A stretch of 64,000 bases of DNA from Bifidobacteriaceae bacterium (GTDB lineage Bacteria; Actinomycetota; Actinomycetes; Actinomycetales; Bifidobacteriaceae): the NCBI GenBank assembly GCA_022650895.1, contig JALCQC010000006.1:45991-109990 (forward strand), given 5' to 3'. Below are positions 20,378 through 31,792 of the stretch, one piece after another. Positions within the stretch are counted from its first letter, which is position 1. Every line of letters begins with the position of its first letter. The position numbers were made by a program, and so were the translations under genes. A model generated the notes under the pieces. The model had not been told where the DNA came from. It ran no database searches and worked only from the letters and a program-made list of their open reading frames with translations.

Positions 20378-20457
20378 CATGCGATGACTGCCCTCCTTGT
20401 GGCATCTGTGACTCATCGCATGATACGCCGTGTCGTTGGCTGGAGACTGAGAATAAG

Positions 20458-21957
20458 ATGGTGACAATGAATGAAAGCATGATGACCGTTGCCGAAAAAG
20501 AACTCGGCGTTCGCGATGAACCCGGCGATTCCCCTCAAAACACTGCTGCCGCTGTGCACGACCGCGGCAAGGGGGTCTATTATGTCCACACTTTGGGCTG
20601 TCAGATGAATGCCCACGATTCCGAGCGCATCGGCGGCGTCCTCGCCCAAGAGGGCTATGTCCTGGCTTCCGCAGAGCAGTTGGCGGCGCGTGATCTGGAT
20701 CTCATCGTGCTCAACACCTGTGCGGTGCGCGAGAACGCGACCGAACGCATGTACGGCACCATCGGCCATTGGGCGAAGCTCAAGCGGGATAATCCGCGCC
20801 TTCAGATCGCCGTCGGAGGCTGTATGGCGCAGAAGGATCGCGACCGCATTGCGAAACGCGCTCCATGGGTCGACGCCGTCTTCGGCACGAAGAACATCGC
20901 CTCTCTGCCCAAGCTCCTCGACAAGGCCCGTGCTGCAGGAACCTCGCAGGTGGAAATCACGGAGGATCTTGCGTATTTCCCCAGCCAGCTTCCGGTGACG
21001 AGAGCCAGCCGCACCTCCGCGTGGGTTTCCATTTCGGTGGGCTGCAACAACACCTGCACCTTCTGCGTCGTTCCCTCGGTGCGTGGACGTGAACGCGACC
21101 GCCGTCCCGGCGACATTCTCTCCGAGATCGAGCGTGCGGTGAAGGCCGGCGCGAAAGAGGTGACGCTTCTGGGGCAGAATGTCAATTCGTACGGGTATTC
21201 CACCGGCGACCATAGGGCGTTCTCCCGGTTGCTGCGTGCCTGCGGGCAGGTGAAGGGGCTCGAGCGCGTTCGCTTCACATCTCCGCATCCCGCTGCCTTC
21301 ACCGACGATGTCATCGAGGCCATGGCCGCGACGCCCACGGTGATGCACCAGTTGCACATGCCGTTGCAATCCGGCTCGGATCGCGTTCTCAGGGCGATGA
21401 GACGTTCCTACCGCACGGCCCGTTTCCTGGACATCCTTCGCAAGGTCCGTGTGGCGATGCCGGATGCAGAAGTAACCACCGACATCATCGTCGGTTTCCC
21501 GGGAGAGACCGAAGAGGATTTCCAGGCCACCATGGATGTGGTGCGCGAGGCTCGGTTCTCCTCCGCCTACATCTTCGAGTACTCTCCGCGTCCTGGAACT
21601 CCCGCAGCGAAGATGGAACAGGTGGATCCCGCCATCGTTACGGATCGGTTCAACCGCCTGCAGGCGCTGCAGGAGGAGATCACCGCCGAACACATGAAGA
21701 GCTTCGTGGGCCGCGACGTCGAGGTCATGGTGACGGGGGAGGGGCGCAAGGACGCCGCCACCCACCGCATCACCGGACGCGATCGCGGAGGTCTCCTGGT
21801 CCATATCGGGGTGGAGGAGAATATGCCGGTTCCCAAGCCGGGCGATTTCGTGACCGCCACGGTCACCCATGCCGGCAAACATTTTCTCCTGTGCGATCCG
21901 GGAGAGAATCGACGGACCTACGAGGTTCGTGACCATTCGCGGAACACGGTGATGTAG
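20458..21957 (+). CDS. miaB: tRNA-2-methylthio-N6-dimethylallyladenosine synthase
   Basis: [34 protein letters not shown] radical-SAM Cys motif, TRAM C-terminus. Confidence 0.92.
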   Translation: MVTMNESMMTVAEKELGVRDEPGDSPQNTAAAVHDRGKGVYYVHTLGCQMNAHDSERIGGVLAQEGYVLASAEQLAARDLDLIVLNTCAVRENATERMYGTIGHWAKLKRDNPRLQIAVGGCMAQKDRDRIAKRAPWVDAVFGTKNIASLPKLLDKARAAGTSQVEITEDLAYFPSQLPVTRASRTSAWVSISVGCNNTCTFCVVPSVRGRERDRRPGDILSEIERAVKAGAKEVTLLGQNVNSYGYSTGDHRAFSRLLRACGQVKGLERVRFTSPHPAAFTDDVIEAMAATPTVMHQLHMPLQSGSDRVLRAMRRSYRTARFLDILRKVRVAMPDAEVTTDIIVGFPGETEEDFQATMDVVREARFSSAYIFEYSPRPGTPAAKMEQVDPAIVTDRFNRLQALQEEITAEHMKSFVGRDVEVMVTGEGRKDAATHRITGRDRGGLLVHIGVEENMPVPKPGDFVTATVTHAGKHFLLCDPGENRRTYEVRDHSRNTVM

Positions 21958-23040
21958 ATGGAGCCTCCGCTTCGGTACCCGGCTGGATTGCCTTCAAAAG
22001 GATCGTTGCCGGCAGAATCCCGCGGCCGGCAGAACAAGACCTCGTGGCTCATCGACGTCGACCCACGAGTCATCTCCATCGTCGGCCCCACCGCCTCCGG
22101 TAAGACGGGGTTGGGGATCGCGATGGCGAAGGCCCTTGCTGCTCGAGGGCAGAATGCCGAGATCATCAACGCCGATGCCTACCAGATGTACAAAAAGATG
22201 GACATCGGTACCGCGAAGGCCACTCCTCAAGAGCGTGCGGAGGTACCGCACCACCTTATCGACATCATCGAGCCCTCCGATTCCATGACGGCTGCACGGT
22301 TCCAGAAATGGGCGCGCGCCTGCATCGGGGATCTCGCGCGTCGTGGCGTACGGCCGATCCTAGTGGGTGGTTCTGGTCTTTATGCTCGCGCCGCCGTCGA
22401 CGCCATCTCCTTCCAAGGCACGGATCCTCAGGTGCGGCAGCGCCTTGAAAAACGTGCGGATGTTGAGGGGCCGGGAATTCTCTTCGACGAACTGACCCGC
22501 AAGGATCCTCAGGCGGCGGAGAAAATGGACCCCCACAATGTGAGGCGGACCATCAGGGCGCTTGAAATCATCGAAATTACCGGTCATCCCTACTCCGCGA
22601 GTCTGCCACGGTACGAATACGTGATTCCGACGGTGCAGATCGGTTTGGACCTGAGCCGAGACGTGTTGGACGCGCGCATCGACGAGAGAACCGCTCTCAT
22701 GAGGGAGGCGGGACTGGTCGAGGAAGCGCGAAGCCTCCGGTCCGAGATGTCAGTGACCGCACGCAGGGCATTGGGCTATCAACAGGTATTGGCATACCTT
22801 GACGGGGAGATGGGTGAGGACGAGGCCTTTTCCCTCATCGCGCAGCGGACGAAGCGGCTGGCGCGCAAGCAGATGGGATGGTTCGGCAGAGACCCCCGCA
22901 TTCACTGGCTCGATGTGATGGGGGAGAATCTCGTGGGGAGGGCCCTCGCCGTTGTCGATGCCGCCGATGCAGGTAGTTTCGATTCCAGCGATTTCGGTGA
23001 AGTGGGAAGCGTAACCCACCATCTTGGAGACGTTGCCTAG
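21958..23040 (+). CDS. miaA: tRNA dimethylallyltransferase
   Basis: [39 protein letters not shown]; starts right after miaB (true start may be internal). Confidence 0.9.
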   Translation: MEPPLRYPAGLPSKGSLPAESRGRQNKTSWLIDVDPRVISIVGPTASGKTGLGIAMAKALAARGQNAEIINADAYQMYKKMDIGTAKATPQERAEVPHHLIDIIEPSDSMTAARFQKWARACIGDLARRGVRPILVGGSGLYARAAVDAISFQGTDPQVRQRLEKRADVEGPGILFDELTRKDPQAAEKMDPHNVRRTIRALEIIEITGHPYSASLPRYEYVIPTVQIGLDLSRDVLDARIDERTALMREAGLVEEARSLRSEMSVTARRALGYQQVLAYLDGEMGEDEAFSLIAQRTKRLARKQMGWFGRDPRIHWLDVMGENLVGRALAVVDAADAGSFDSSDFGEVGSVTHHLGDVA

Positions 23041-23137
23041 ATTCACCTCAATCCGCTCGAGAATCTTCTGTAGATTTGGCGACAAAGCCCGTCATTGCAC
23101 ATATATAAAGGCTGCTTAGCGTATCCTGAGACACGCT

Positions 23138-26080
23138 ATGACTAGGACTACATCTTCACGAACGAAAGACGACGGCAGCAAAAAAACTGGCCGCCGTTCC
23201 ACTTCCTCACGCACTTCCACCTCTTCCAAGAAAGAGTCAGTGGAAGCCGAACAGGAGCCACTGTGGAAGCGCGCTCTCCTCGCCATTCCGAGGGGCGTGG
23301 GTGGCATGGTTCGTGCGGTCTCCGGAGTCGGTGAAGAATATGACATGGCCTACCGCCGCGACGGCCTGTGCTTCCTGTTCCTCATTCTCGCCGCCTTGTT
23401 CTGTGCGAGTGAGTGGTTCAGGGTCAACGGAGTCTTCGGGCGTTTCTTGCATCTCATCGGTTCAGGCGCGCTCGGTGTGATGTCGGTCATCCTGCCCGTT
23501 CTCCTGATTTATGTAGCGGTGCGGCTGATGCGGCATTCAGGAAAGAAATCCAACAATCCGAGAGTGCTGGCGGGCTGGTTTATGCTGGCGTGGGCGGTGT
23601 GCTCCATCATTGATGTCGCACGCATCTCGTCGCTGCGGACTTTCAATCTCGAGGCCATCCAGAATGCCGGAGGACTCCTCGGTTTTGTGCTCGGTTCTCC
23701 CTTGGCATGGGGACTTAGCCCCGTTTTCGCAATCGTCGTTTTTGTCATCATCGGTCTGTATTCACTACTTTTGATCACCGGAACTCACGTCACCGACATT
23801 CCGGAACAGGCCAAGAGTCTGGCGGGCAAAATCACTGGCTCCTCCTCACGCAACGAGGAAATGGCGGAAGACGATGAATCTTCCGATTCCGTTCGAGTGG
23901 ACCCTCTCACAGGTGAGATTCTTGACGATGCCCCTTCAGACTCCGGTCTCAGCTTGGCTCCTGGGGTTCCCACCCACGAAGGTGGTGACGACGCCGACAC
24001 CGTCCCGGCCTCTGGCGGAAAGCTTCCGTGGTACAAGAGGCTCTTCAGAAAACGGTCCCGCAAGGATGAGGACACGCGTCTGGATAAATACGAAGCCGAT
24101 GATCCCTTCGATACAGCGGCCCACCGCGAAGAGGCGCACCAGACCGAGAGAGTGGAGGGAGCTGGGACCGCAGCTCGGGGAGACACTGACTCACAACTCA
24201 CTCAACTGATTCCTTCGACGGACGGGGTCTCGGGTGCCGCGATGCCAGCGGGTGCTGCGGCTCCGGGTTCTTCCACATCAGGTTCGACTCAGCTCATGAC
24301 GACTGGAACTCATCCCTCCGTTGCCGGAATTGGGTCCGCGGCCGTACCGGCGGCAGTCGCTGCGGCCGCTCTCGGTGCCACTGCCGCGAAGGCTGCGGGT
24401 GCGGGTGCCGAGTTGGGTCGTTCAGACATCGATGGCGCTGCAAAGCAACAGGGTGCAGTACCGAGTCCATCGAGCGACGAGGGGTCTTCCGTGCCGCGCG
24501 ATCTTCCTCCGCAGACCCCCTACAATCTTCCGGATCTGTCGATGCTGTCCAAGGGGATTCCGCACGCACAGCGCACTCCCGCCAATGAGCACGTGATTCA
24601 GGCATTGCGGTCCACCTTCGAGCAGTTCAACATCGATGCGAAGGTTGTTGGCTTCCTGCGCGGTCCTTCCGTCACCCAATACGAGGTGGAATTGGGGCCG
24701 GGGACCAAGGTCGAAAAGGTTACCAACCTGCAGAAGAACATCGCCTATGCGGTGGCAAGCTCCGATGTCCGCATCCTTTCGCCCATCCCAGGAAAGTCGG
24801 CGATCGGCATCGAGATCCCCAACACCGATCGCGAGATCGTTCATCTGGGCGATGTCCTGCGTTCCAAGAACGCCACCGACTCCGACAACCCCATGCTGAC
24901 TGCTGTCGGCAAGGATGTGGAAGGGCGTTTCGTCGTTGCCGACCTCACGAAGATGCCACATCTCCTCGTCGCCGGCGCTACCGGTTCCGGTAAGTCCAGC
25001 TTCGTCAACTCCATGCTGATGAGCATCATCATGCGTGCGACGCCGGAGGAGGTTCGCCTCATTCTGGTGGATCCCAAGCGCGTTGAGCTCAGCGCCTACG
25101 CGGGGATTCCGCACCTGCTGACCCCCATCATCACCGATGCGAAAAAGGCTTCGCAGGCGCTCGAATGGGTCGTCAAGGAGATGGACGCCCGTTACGATGA
25201 CCTGGAGTTCTTCGGCTTCAGACACATCAAGGATTTCAACGCCGCAGTCAAGGCGGGCAAGGTCCATGCGCCGGAGGGTTCCAACCGCAAGGTGGCTCCG
25301 TACCCGTATTTGCTGGTGGTGGTCGACGAGATGGCCGACCTCATGATGGTCGCCAAGAACGATGTCGAAAGCTCCATTCAGCGCATCACTCAGTTGGCTC
25401 GTGCCGCGGGCATCCATCTGGTGTTGGCCACGCAGCGTCCTTCCGTGGACGTCGTCACCGGCCTTATCAAGGCGAACATTCCCTCTCGTCTGGCCTTCGC
25501 CACCTCGTCGGCGACGGATTCCCGAGTCATTCTGGACGCCACGGGCGCGGAGTCCCTTATCGGCCAGGGCGACGCTCTTTTCCTGCCGATGGGCATGTCG
25601 AAGCCACTGCGAGTCCAGGGCGCATGGGTCACCGAATCCGAGATTCGTGAGGCCACCGATTTCACGCGTACCCAGCGCAAGCCGTCATACCGTCAGGACA
25701 TCGAAGAGATGACCGAGAAGGAGGATCAGAAGGCCGCCATCGACGAGGAGATCGGTGACGACATGGATGAGCTCCTCGCCGCCGCCGAACTGGTGGTCAC
25801 CACTCAATTTGGATCCACCTCCATGCTGCAACGCAAGCTGCGCATCGGATTCGCCAAGGCAGGCCGTCTCATGGATCTGCTGGAGTCCCGTCAGATCGTG
25901 GGTCCCTCCGAGGGATCGAAGGCGCGGGAGGTGCTCGTGCGGCCGGAGGAGCTATCGGCCGTGCTGTCCTTCATTCGTGGCGAGACCTCCTCCATTCAGG
26001 AGGGGGAGCAGGCGTCCGGTGCCACAGCTCAGAACGCTCCCGGTGCCGGCGCTGGTGTCGGCGAGGGTCAGGGCGTCTGA
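23138..26080 (+). CDS. ftsK: DNA translocase FtsK/SpoIIIE
   Basis: N-terminal TMs, [18 protein letters not shown] Walker [16 protein letters not shown] Walker B, C-terminal gamma winged helix. Confidence 0.92.
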   Translation: MTRTTSSRTKDDGSKKTGRRSTSSRTSTSSKKESVEAEQEPLWKRALLAIPRGVGGMVRAVSGVGEEYDMAYRRDGLCFLFLILAALFCASEWFRVNGVFGRFLHLIGSGALGVMSVILPVLLIYVAVRLMRHSGKKSNNPRVLAGWFMLAWAVCSIIDVARISSLRTFNLEAIQNAGGLLGFVLGSPLAWGLSPVFAIVVFVIIGLYSLLLITGTHVTDIPEQAKSLAGKITGSSSRNEEMAEDDESSDSVRVDPLTGEILDDAPSDSGLSLAPGVPTHEGGDDADTVPASGGKLPWYKRLFRKRSRKDEDTRLDKYEADDPFDTAAHREEAHQTERVEGAGTAARGDTDSQLTQLIPSTDGVSGAAMPAGAAAPGSSTSGSTQLMTTGTHPSVAGIGSAAVPAAVAAAALGATAAKAAGAGAELGRSDIDGAAKQQGAVPSPSSDEGSSVPRDLPPQTPYNLPDLSMLSKGIPHAQRTPANEHVIQALRSTFEQFNIDAKVVGFLRGPSVTQYEVELGPGTKVEKVTNLQKNIAYAVASSDVRILSPIPGKSAIGIEIPNTDREIVHLGDVLRSKNATDSDNPMLTAVGKDVEGRFVVADLTKMPHLLVAGATGSGKSSFVNSMLMSIIMRATPEEVRLILVDPKRVELSAYAGIPHLLTPIITDAKKASQALEWVVKEMDARYDDLEFFGFRHIKDFNAAVKAGKVHAPEGSNRKVAPYPYLLVVVDEMADLMMVAKNDVESSIQRITQLARAAGIHLVLATQRPSVDVVTGLIKANIPSRLAFATSSATDSRVILDATGAESLIGQGDALFLPMGMSKPLRVQGAWVTESEIREATDFTRTQRKPSYRQDIEEMTEKEDQKAAIDEEIGDDMDELLAAAELVVTTQFGSTSMLQRKLRIGFAKAGRLMDLLESRQIVGPSEGSKAREVLVRPEELSAVLSFIRGETSSIQEGEQASGATAQNAPGAGAGVGEGQGV

Positions 26081-26205
26081 TAGATTGAGGGACGTTCAAA
26101 GTCCATTGTGGATTCATGCCGATTGAAGGTCAGTGGCGTAAGGTTGCTGTTGGTCAACGGGCTGTTCAGCGACCATGGGATTCTCGTTGACGGAAAGTGG
26201 AGTAA

Positions 26206-26868
26206 ATGGAAGGTGCCAACGTGCGGACTAAAGAGCAAACAATGTTGAATCAATGGAAGACTCCGGCAAACATCGTCACCATGGTGCGCATTGTCCTTGT
26301 CGTTGTGTTCATTGTGCTCACCATCATGGCAGGCCCCTCGGGCTTCTCAAATGTTCCGCTGCGCTGGGGCTGTGCGGTGCTGTTCATCGTTGCCGCAACA
26401 ACCGACAAGATCGACGGATATCTCGCCCGTTCCCGCAACGAGGTGACGGATCTTGGCAAGCTTCTTGATCCGATTGCAGACAAGCTGCTGATCTGCTCGG
26501 CGCTTGTCATCCTCTCGGCGTTCGGTGAGGTTTTCTGGTGGATTACCATTCTTTTCCTCATCCGCGAGCTCGGCATCACTTTGATGCGCTTCTTCGTCAT
26601 CGACAAACTCGATCTCGTCATTGCGGCATCCCAGTCGGGTAAGCTCAAGACCGTTCTGGAAACCGTTGCGATCTCCATGTATTTGGTTCCGATGTGGGTG
26701 TTTGATCCACGAGGACAGGTGTGGACGAACTATTACTACATCGCCGCCTTCGTGGTGATGATCCTCGCGTTGGAGATGTGCCTTTATTCAGGTGGTCAAT
26801 ACTTGTACAACGTCTATCAGCAGTTCAAGGCACGCGATTCCAAGGATCCATCGACGATCGCGGAGTAG
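26206..26868 (+). CDS. pgsA: CDP-diacylglycerol--glycerol-3-phosphate 3-phosphatidyltransferase
   Basis: DKIDGYLARSRNEVTDLGKLLDPIADK CDP-alcohol phosphotransferase motif. Confidence 0.88.
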   Translation: MEGANVRTKEQTMLNQWKTPANIVTMVRIVLVVVFIVLTIMAGPSGFSNVPLRWGCAVLFIVAATTDKIDGYLARSRNEVTDLGKLLDPIADKLLICSALVILSAFGEVFWWITILFLIRELGITLMRFFVIDKLDLVIAASQSGKLKTVLETVAISMYLVPMWVFDPRGQVWTNYYYIAAFVVMILALEMCLYSGGQYLYNVYQQFKARDSKDPSTIAE

Positions 26869-26991
26869 CTGCCGCGTCCTTTTCATGGCGTGCGCAGGGA
26901 CGCATTCGGAACTGTCATGAGGCTGTAGCGAGGTGTCGCCAAGTCGTGTACCGCAGTTTTGTGTCACAGGGAATGAAAAGAGGTTGCCGTT

Positions 26992-27513
26992 ATGGACGAT
27001 GAGGTATCTTCTTCGCACTCTGCCGATGCCGCATGGATTCTCGAAACGTGCGTTGCGCGGCATCTCTATCTTGCGTGTGCGGAATCGTTAACGGGTGGGT
27101 TGCTGTCGAATGCCTTCGTGGATATCGCAGGGGCCTCACGAGTCTTTCTTGGTTCGGCGGTCACCTATCATCTGGGGGCGAAGAGGGAGATCCTCGGCGT
27201 CGATGCCGACCTTTTGAATACGCAGGGAGCCGTCGATCCTCAGGTTGCCGCGCAGATGGCGGACGGAACGGCCCGTCTGTATTCCACGGCGGTTCCCTCT
27301 GATCGAGTCGTGGGAATTTCCACCACGGGTGTTGCGGGCCCAGCCTCCGATGGCTTCAAACCCGTGGGGTTGGTGTACGTCGGCGTGCATCTTCCCGACA
27401 GTGAAACACAGGTACGGGAATTGCGGCTGCGGGGGGATCGCCAACAGATCCGTTCCGGTACTGTGCAACGGGCTCTTATGTTCACGCGTGAGTTGCTGGA
27501 GGCTTCGGAGTAA
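26992..27513 (+). CDS. cinA: CinA C-terminal family protein (nicotinamide-nucleotide amidase)
   Basis: CAESLTGGLLSNAFVDIAGASRVFLGSAVTY, GISTTGVAGPASDG. Confidence 0.85.
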   Translation: MDDEVSSSHSADAAWILETCVARHLYLACAESLTGGLLSNAFVDIAGASRVFLGSAVTYHLGAKREILGVDADLLNTQGAVDPQVAAQMADGTARLYSTAVPSDRVVGISTTGVAGPASDGFKPVGLVYVGVHLPDSETQVRELRLRGDRQQIRSGTVQRALMFTRELLEASE

Positions 27514-27602
27514 TCCGCTTTGGTAGTGAACGGATCGAACTGTGGGGCACCTCACAATGATGTTGTGGAATAATTCCGCTCTGAGCTGGTTGGACCTTAT
27601 GT

Positions 27603-28205
27603 ATGGAAGATCGAAAACGAAGGGGTGAGTTGGACATGGAATTGGCACAATCCCGCATCGCAACAAATCGTCAGCACGTGGCTGGCGCGAACTCACAGGT
27701 ATCCCCGCTCGCACCGAGCGCAGGGCAGAAGGCAATAGCTCGTGAATTAACTCCCGCTCAGAAGAGGGCGGTGGCATTTGCACAGCAGCAGATCCTTCGG
27801 GCGCGTGAAGCGCAGAAGGCTCAGGCTGTTCGTAAGGCGGAACTCCTGCGGATGCAGCAGGATGAGGACAAGGATTTTGAGGCGACATTGACGGCAGGTT
27901 CCTCCACACGGAGGGGTTCTCATGCGGAGCAAGGTTCCTCCATCTCGTTCAGGCGTGTGCTTGGCGAGGTGTTGAGGTCGCTGCGCACGAAGGACAAGAA
28001 GACGCTTCGTGAGGTTTCAGAGCGTGCTGGAGTTTCGCTCGGTTACCTTTCCGAGGTCGAGCGTGGTCAGAAGGAAGCTAGTTCGGAGCTTTTGGGCTCC
28101 ATCGCCGCGGCTCTGGGAATGCGTTTGAGCGACACGCTTCGTCTCGTTGCAGATGAGATTGAAAAGTTGGAGGATGCTCAGGCACAGTTGCAGACAGCAG
28201 CATAA
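27603..28205 (+). CDS. clgR: XRE-family regulator, ClgR-like
   Basis: HTH LREVSERAGVSLGYLSEVERGQKEASSELLGSIAAALG matches the ClgR pattern; located between cinA and recA. Confidence 0.75.
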   Translation: MEDRKRRGELDMELAQSRIATNRQHVAGANSQVSPLAPSAGQKAIARELTPAQKRAVAFAQQQILRAREAQKAQAVRKAELLRMQQDEDKDFEATLTAGSSTRRGSHAEQGSSISFRRVLGEVLRSLRTKDKKTLREVSERAGVSLGYLSEVERGQKEASSELLGSIAAALGMRLSDTLRLVADEIEKLEDAQAQLQTAA

Positions 28206-28245
28206 TTTCCGTCGGCTTGTCGTCAACCCGTGATGAGGTTGAGGC

Positions 28246-28485
28246 ATGCGCGAAAGGGAATTCTGGCAGTTACTTGAAGAAGTGTTCGGTCGTAGTTACG
28301 GTCGGACACTTTCTCATGATCAGCAGTTGACGGCACTTGAGGGAATGACTGTCGTCGAGGCTCTGAGCAAAGGCGTCGAGCCCCGTGTGATATGGAATGT
28401 TCTGTGCGATCAAATGGAAATTCCCGATTCAAAGAGGTGGGGGAAAGATCATAACGCCCCGCCGATGCCACCGCGCGAACTTTAA
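28246..28485 (+). CDS. DUF3046 family protein
   Basis: REFWQLLEEVFGRSYGRTLSHDQQLTAL...RVIWNVLCDQMEIPDSKRWG; upstream of recA as in other actinobacteria. Confidence 0.8.
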   Translation: MREREFWQLLEEVFGRSYGRTLSHDQQLTALEGMTVVEALSKGVEPRVIWNVLCDQMEIPDSKRWGKDHNAPPMPPREL

Positions 28486-28508
28486 ATTTTCTACGATTGT
28501 TCTTTATT

Positions 28509-28522
28509 CGAACAAATGTTCG
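28509..28522. promoter_or_regulatory. LexA/SOS box CGAACAAATGTTCG upstream of recA
   Basis: Perfect CGAAC-N4-GTTCG match 129 bp before the recA start. Confidence 0.85.
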
Positions 28523-28650
28523 TATATACTTTCTTTTGGTAAAGCATTGTGTGGATACGTCCCATTCGACCACAGGGTTGAAATATCTGTGAGAGCACCG
28601 TCGTGGCAAGTACGGTGGAGGCATTGTTCCACAGAAGAAGGAAGGTGCTC

Positions 28651-29769
28651 ATGGCACAGAAGAAGTCAGAGGAAGCAAAGGAAGAGCGCCAGAAGGCTCA
28701 GAGACTCTCCGCACTGGACACTGCGTTGGCGCAGGTCGAGAAGAACTTCGGAAAGGGCTCGGCCATGCGGCTGGGCGACAAGCCCCATCAGGATGTCGAA
28801 GTGATCCCCACGGGCTCTTTGGCGTTGGATATGGCCCTCGGCATCGGTGGTTTGCCGCGTGGACGTATCGTCGAGGTCTATGGCCCTGAATCATCTGGCA
28901 AAACCACTCTGGCACTTCATGCCGTCGCCAACGCCCAGAAAAACGGGGGAGTGGCAGCTTTCATCGATGCCGAGCATGCACTCGACCCGGAGTATGCGAA
29001 GCACCTGGGAGTCGACATCGATTCTTTGATCGTCTCTCAGCCAGATAGCGGCGAACAGGCGTTGGAAATCGCAGACATGCTGATTCGTTCGGGCGCTCTT
29101 GACGTCATTGTGATCGACTCCGTCGCTGCGTTGGTTCCCAAGGCGGAGATCGAGGGCGAGATGGGTGACAGCCATGTCGGTCTGCAGGCTCGTCTCATGA
29201 GCCAGGCGTTGCGCAAGATGACGGGTGCCTTGAGCCAAGCGAACACCACTGCCATCTTCATCAACCAGTTGCGTGAGAAGATCGGTGTCTTCTTCGGCAG
29301 TCCAGAAACCACGACCGGCGGCAAGGCCTTGAAGTTCTACGCGTCGGTGCGTCTCGACATTCGTCGTATCCAGACGCTCAAGAACGGTGATGAGGCTGTC
29401 GGCAACCGTACCCGTGTCAAGGTCGTCAAGAACAAGATGGCTCCGCCGTTCAAGACCGCGGAATTCGATGTTCTGTATGGCCACGGAATCTCCCGCGAGG
29501 GCTCGGTCCTCGATATGGCGTTGGAAACCGGTGTCGTCAAGAAGTCCGGCTCGTGGTTCACCTATGACGGTGACCAGTTGGGGCAGGGGCGTGAGAATGT
29601 GCGTCAGTTCCTCATTGACAACCAGGGATTGACCGATGAGATCGAAACCAAGGTGAAGCAGGCATACGGTCTTATCCCTACTCCGGACAGCGAGACGGAT
29701 GCCGAAAAAGCTGCGACAGCGCCCGCTGACGCAACAGCATCAGGCACTACCACCTCGTCCGCACAGTGA
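28651..29769 (+). CDS. recA: Recombinase RecA
   Basis: [16 protein letters not shown] Walker [23 protein letters not shown]; classical RecA. Confidence 0.97.
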   Translation: MAQKKSEEAKEERQKAQRLSALDTALAQVEKNFGKGSAMRLGDKPHQDVEVIPTGSLALDMALGIGGLPRGRIVEVYGPESSGKTTLALHAVANAQKNGGVAAFIDAEHALDPEYAKHLGVDIDSLIVSQPDSGEQALEIADMLIRSGALDVIVIDSVAALVPKAEIEGEMGDSHVGLQARLMSQALRKMTGALSQANTTAIFINQLREKIGVFFGSPETTTGGKALKFYASVRLDIRRIQTLKNGDEAVGNRTRVKVVKNKMAPPFKTAEFDVLYGHGISREGSVLDMALETGVVKKSGSWFTYDGDQLGQGRENVRQFLIDNQGLTDEIETKVKQAYGLIPTPDSETDAEKAATAPADATASGTTTSSAQ

Positions 29770-29791
29770 GTGAGGCGAAGGATTTCATCGC

Positions 29792-30391
29792 ATGATTGAT
29801 CCGGAGGCTTTTCTTCAGCGTCACCCCGTGCGTGAAGAGATGTCGGGAGATGTCCCCACTTCTTCCACCTCTGAGATGACGCCGAGAAATAATGCGGAGG
29901 GCTCTGATTCTTCCGTCGAATCAGATCAGGAGACCGACAGGTGTATGAAGTCGGCCTTGAGATCCCTCGACGCCGCTGGAGCGAGCGTGGAGGGGCTCCG
30001 CAAGCGTCTTGCATCGAAGGGCTTTGAAGAAGAGGCGATTGACAAAGTCATCGTCATCCTGCAGAGGATGCAGCTTCTCGATGATGAGGCTTTCGCCCGC
30101 GGCATTCTCTCCAAATGTCTGAGAAAAATGATGGGTGCCTCTGCAGTTCGCAGGGAACTGACGAGCAAGGGGATAGAACACTCGCTTGCAGCTCACGTGG
30201 TTCGGGAGGCGGAAGACAGAGGAGACTTCGAAGAGTCTGCGCATCGCTTTGTCGAGTCGATGGCGCGCAAAACACGGGGAATGGAATACGCGAAACGAAT
30301 GCGCCGATTGGCCTCTGCGGCTCAACGGAAAGGTCAACCGACGTCGAGCGTCTTGGAATACGCTCGTACCTTGATGCGGGAAGAGCAGTAA
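29792..30391 (+). CDS. recX: Regulatory protein RecX
   Basis: LASKGFEEEAIDKVIVILQRMQLLDDEAFARGIL repeat; next to recA. Confidence 0.85.
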   Translation: MIDPEAFLQRHPVREEMSGDVPTSSTSEMTPRNNAEGSDSSVESDQETDRCMKSALRSLDAAGASVEGLRKRLASKGFEEEAIDKVIVILQRMQLLDDEAFARGILSKCLRKMMGASAVRRELTSKGIEHSLAAHVVREAEDRGDFEESAHRFVESMARKTRGMEYAKRMRRLASAAQRKGQPTSSVLEYARTLMREEQ

Positions 30392-30413
30392 AAAGGGAAA
30401 GACGAAGAGGAAG

Positions 30414-30760
30414 TGAGACCTCTTATACCCCGGGTTCTGTCGCGCGTGAACGCGGATGACCATCCATCTAGGCCAATCGTTGCCGATTGGCTCAAGCGGC
30501 CTACCCGAAGACGGAACGAGCAGTTCCATTGCCTTCTGCTTGGCCTTGCTCCCGATGAGGCTTGCCGTGCGATTCCTGTCACCAGGAATCCGGTGGTCTC
30601 TTACACCGCCGTTTCACCCTTACCTTGAAAAATCAAGGCGGTCTATTCTCTGTTGCGCTATCTCTCAGGTTTCCCTGGGCGGGCGTTACCCGCCATCGTG
30701 CTCTGTGGAGCCCGGAAGTTCCTCGTCGCCCGAAGGCGCCGCGGTCATCAAGAGGTCTCA
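30414..30760 (-). ncRNA. rnpB: RNase P RNA (M1 RNA, bacterial class A)
   Basis: Minus strand reads GAGGAACTTCCGGGCTCC, CAACAGAGAATAGACCGCC, CGGGTAGGCC, ATGGATGGTCATC, GACAGAACCCGGGGTATAAG; P1 helix GAGACCTCTT (30750-30759) pairs with AAGAGGTCTC (30415-30424). Confidence 0.93.
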
Positions 30761-30936
30761 AAGAGACAATACTACCTTCTCTTCGCCGGTTCCGCGCTCA
30801 GTCATATTTTTCGGCGAGTTCCCAGCTTTCTTCATGAAAGCCTCAGTTTTTTAGGTAAAATGAAATCAGGTCGGAGAGCAAAACCTTCGACTTCCATAAC
30901 TACAAGCGGTTCGCCGCCTGACCAAAGGAGGTCACC

Positions 30937-31611
30937 ATGGAAATCATTGTCACCGGGCGTCATACTCAGATTGGACAAAGGTTCCGGGATATCGTCGAAA
31001 CGAAGATGAATCGTGTGACCACCATCGCTCCCGATGCTGCGCGCGTGCAGATCGTCGTGACGCATGAAGGAAACCCCCGTCAAGCAGACACCGCGAAGAA
31101 GGTTGAAATCACCGTTGTCGCAGGCCGCACAGTGGTTCGTGCCGAGGCGTCGAGCGCGGATGAATTCAGCGCTCTTGACATCGCCCTTGACAAATTGACG
31201 CTGCGGCTTCGCAGAAGCCGCGACCGCCGCAAGGATCATCGCCGTGGCTATGCCAACGCGGTTCCCGTCGATCTCGGCGTCGTCGAACCCCCAGCTTCCA
31301 CAAAGGAAGAGGAGACTCCAGAAGAGAGAGCGGACCATGCAGATGTCCTAGCCGCCGACCTCGGACCTGGCGAATCGGTCGAGGTACAGGTGGGAGACAC
31401 CCCCATCGTCATTCGTCGTAAGCTTCACATCGCTGAGCCGATGAGCATCGATGAGGCTCTTTATGAAATGGAGCTCATAGGGCATGATTTCTTCCTGTTC
31501 GTGAACAAGGCGACGAACCGTCCTTCGGTCGTGTATCGCCGTCATGGTTGGAGCTATGGTGTCTTCGAAATTGACACGGCGGAGAACGTGAAGAAGTCAA
31601 AGGAAAAGTAA
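30937..31611 (+). CDS. hpf: Ribosome hibernation promoting factor, long form
   Basis: MEIIVTGRHTQIGQRFRDIVETKM N-terminus and FFLFVNKATNRPSVVYRRHGWSYGVFEI C-terminus. Confidence 0.88.
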   Translation: MEIIVTGRHTQIGQRFRDIVETKMNRVTTIAPDAARVQIVVTHEGNPRQADTAKKVEITVVAGRTVVRAEASSADEFSALDIALDKLTLRLRRSRDRRKDHRRGYANAVPVDLGVVEPPASTKEEETPEERADHADVLAADLGPGESVEVQVGDTPIVIRRKLHIAEPMSIDEALYEMELIGHDFFLFVNKATNRPSVVYRRHGWSYGVFEIDTAENVKKSKEK

Positions 31612-31792
31612 TTTTTTCGGATTTTCGATTTTCCCCGCAATCGATTCGTAAAATTGGTTGCGGGGAATTTCTGTGTTCACGTCTCTTATGCGCGTCGAAA
31701 TCCAAGTCGCCGCGTACTATGGAGAAAGTTTGACCGGCTATGAAACCGCGTCGAGTCGTGAGACGAGACAGAGACATCGACAGGAGTTCCAA

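Noticed and set aside
20413-21936. 507-aa minus-strand ORF antisense to miaB
   Set aside because: MiaB on the plus strand has all catalytic motifs; the antisense frame has no recognisable family.
24200-24540. Ala/Gly/Ser-rich low-complexity segment of FtsK
   Set aside because: Variable low-complexity linkers between membrane and motor domains are normal in FtsK.
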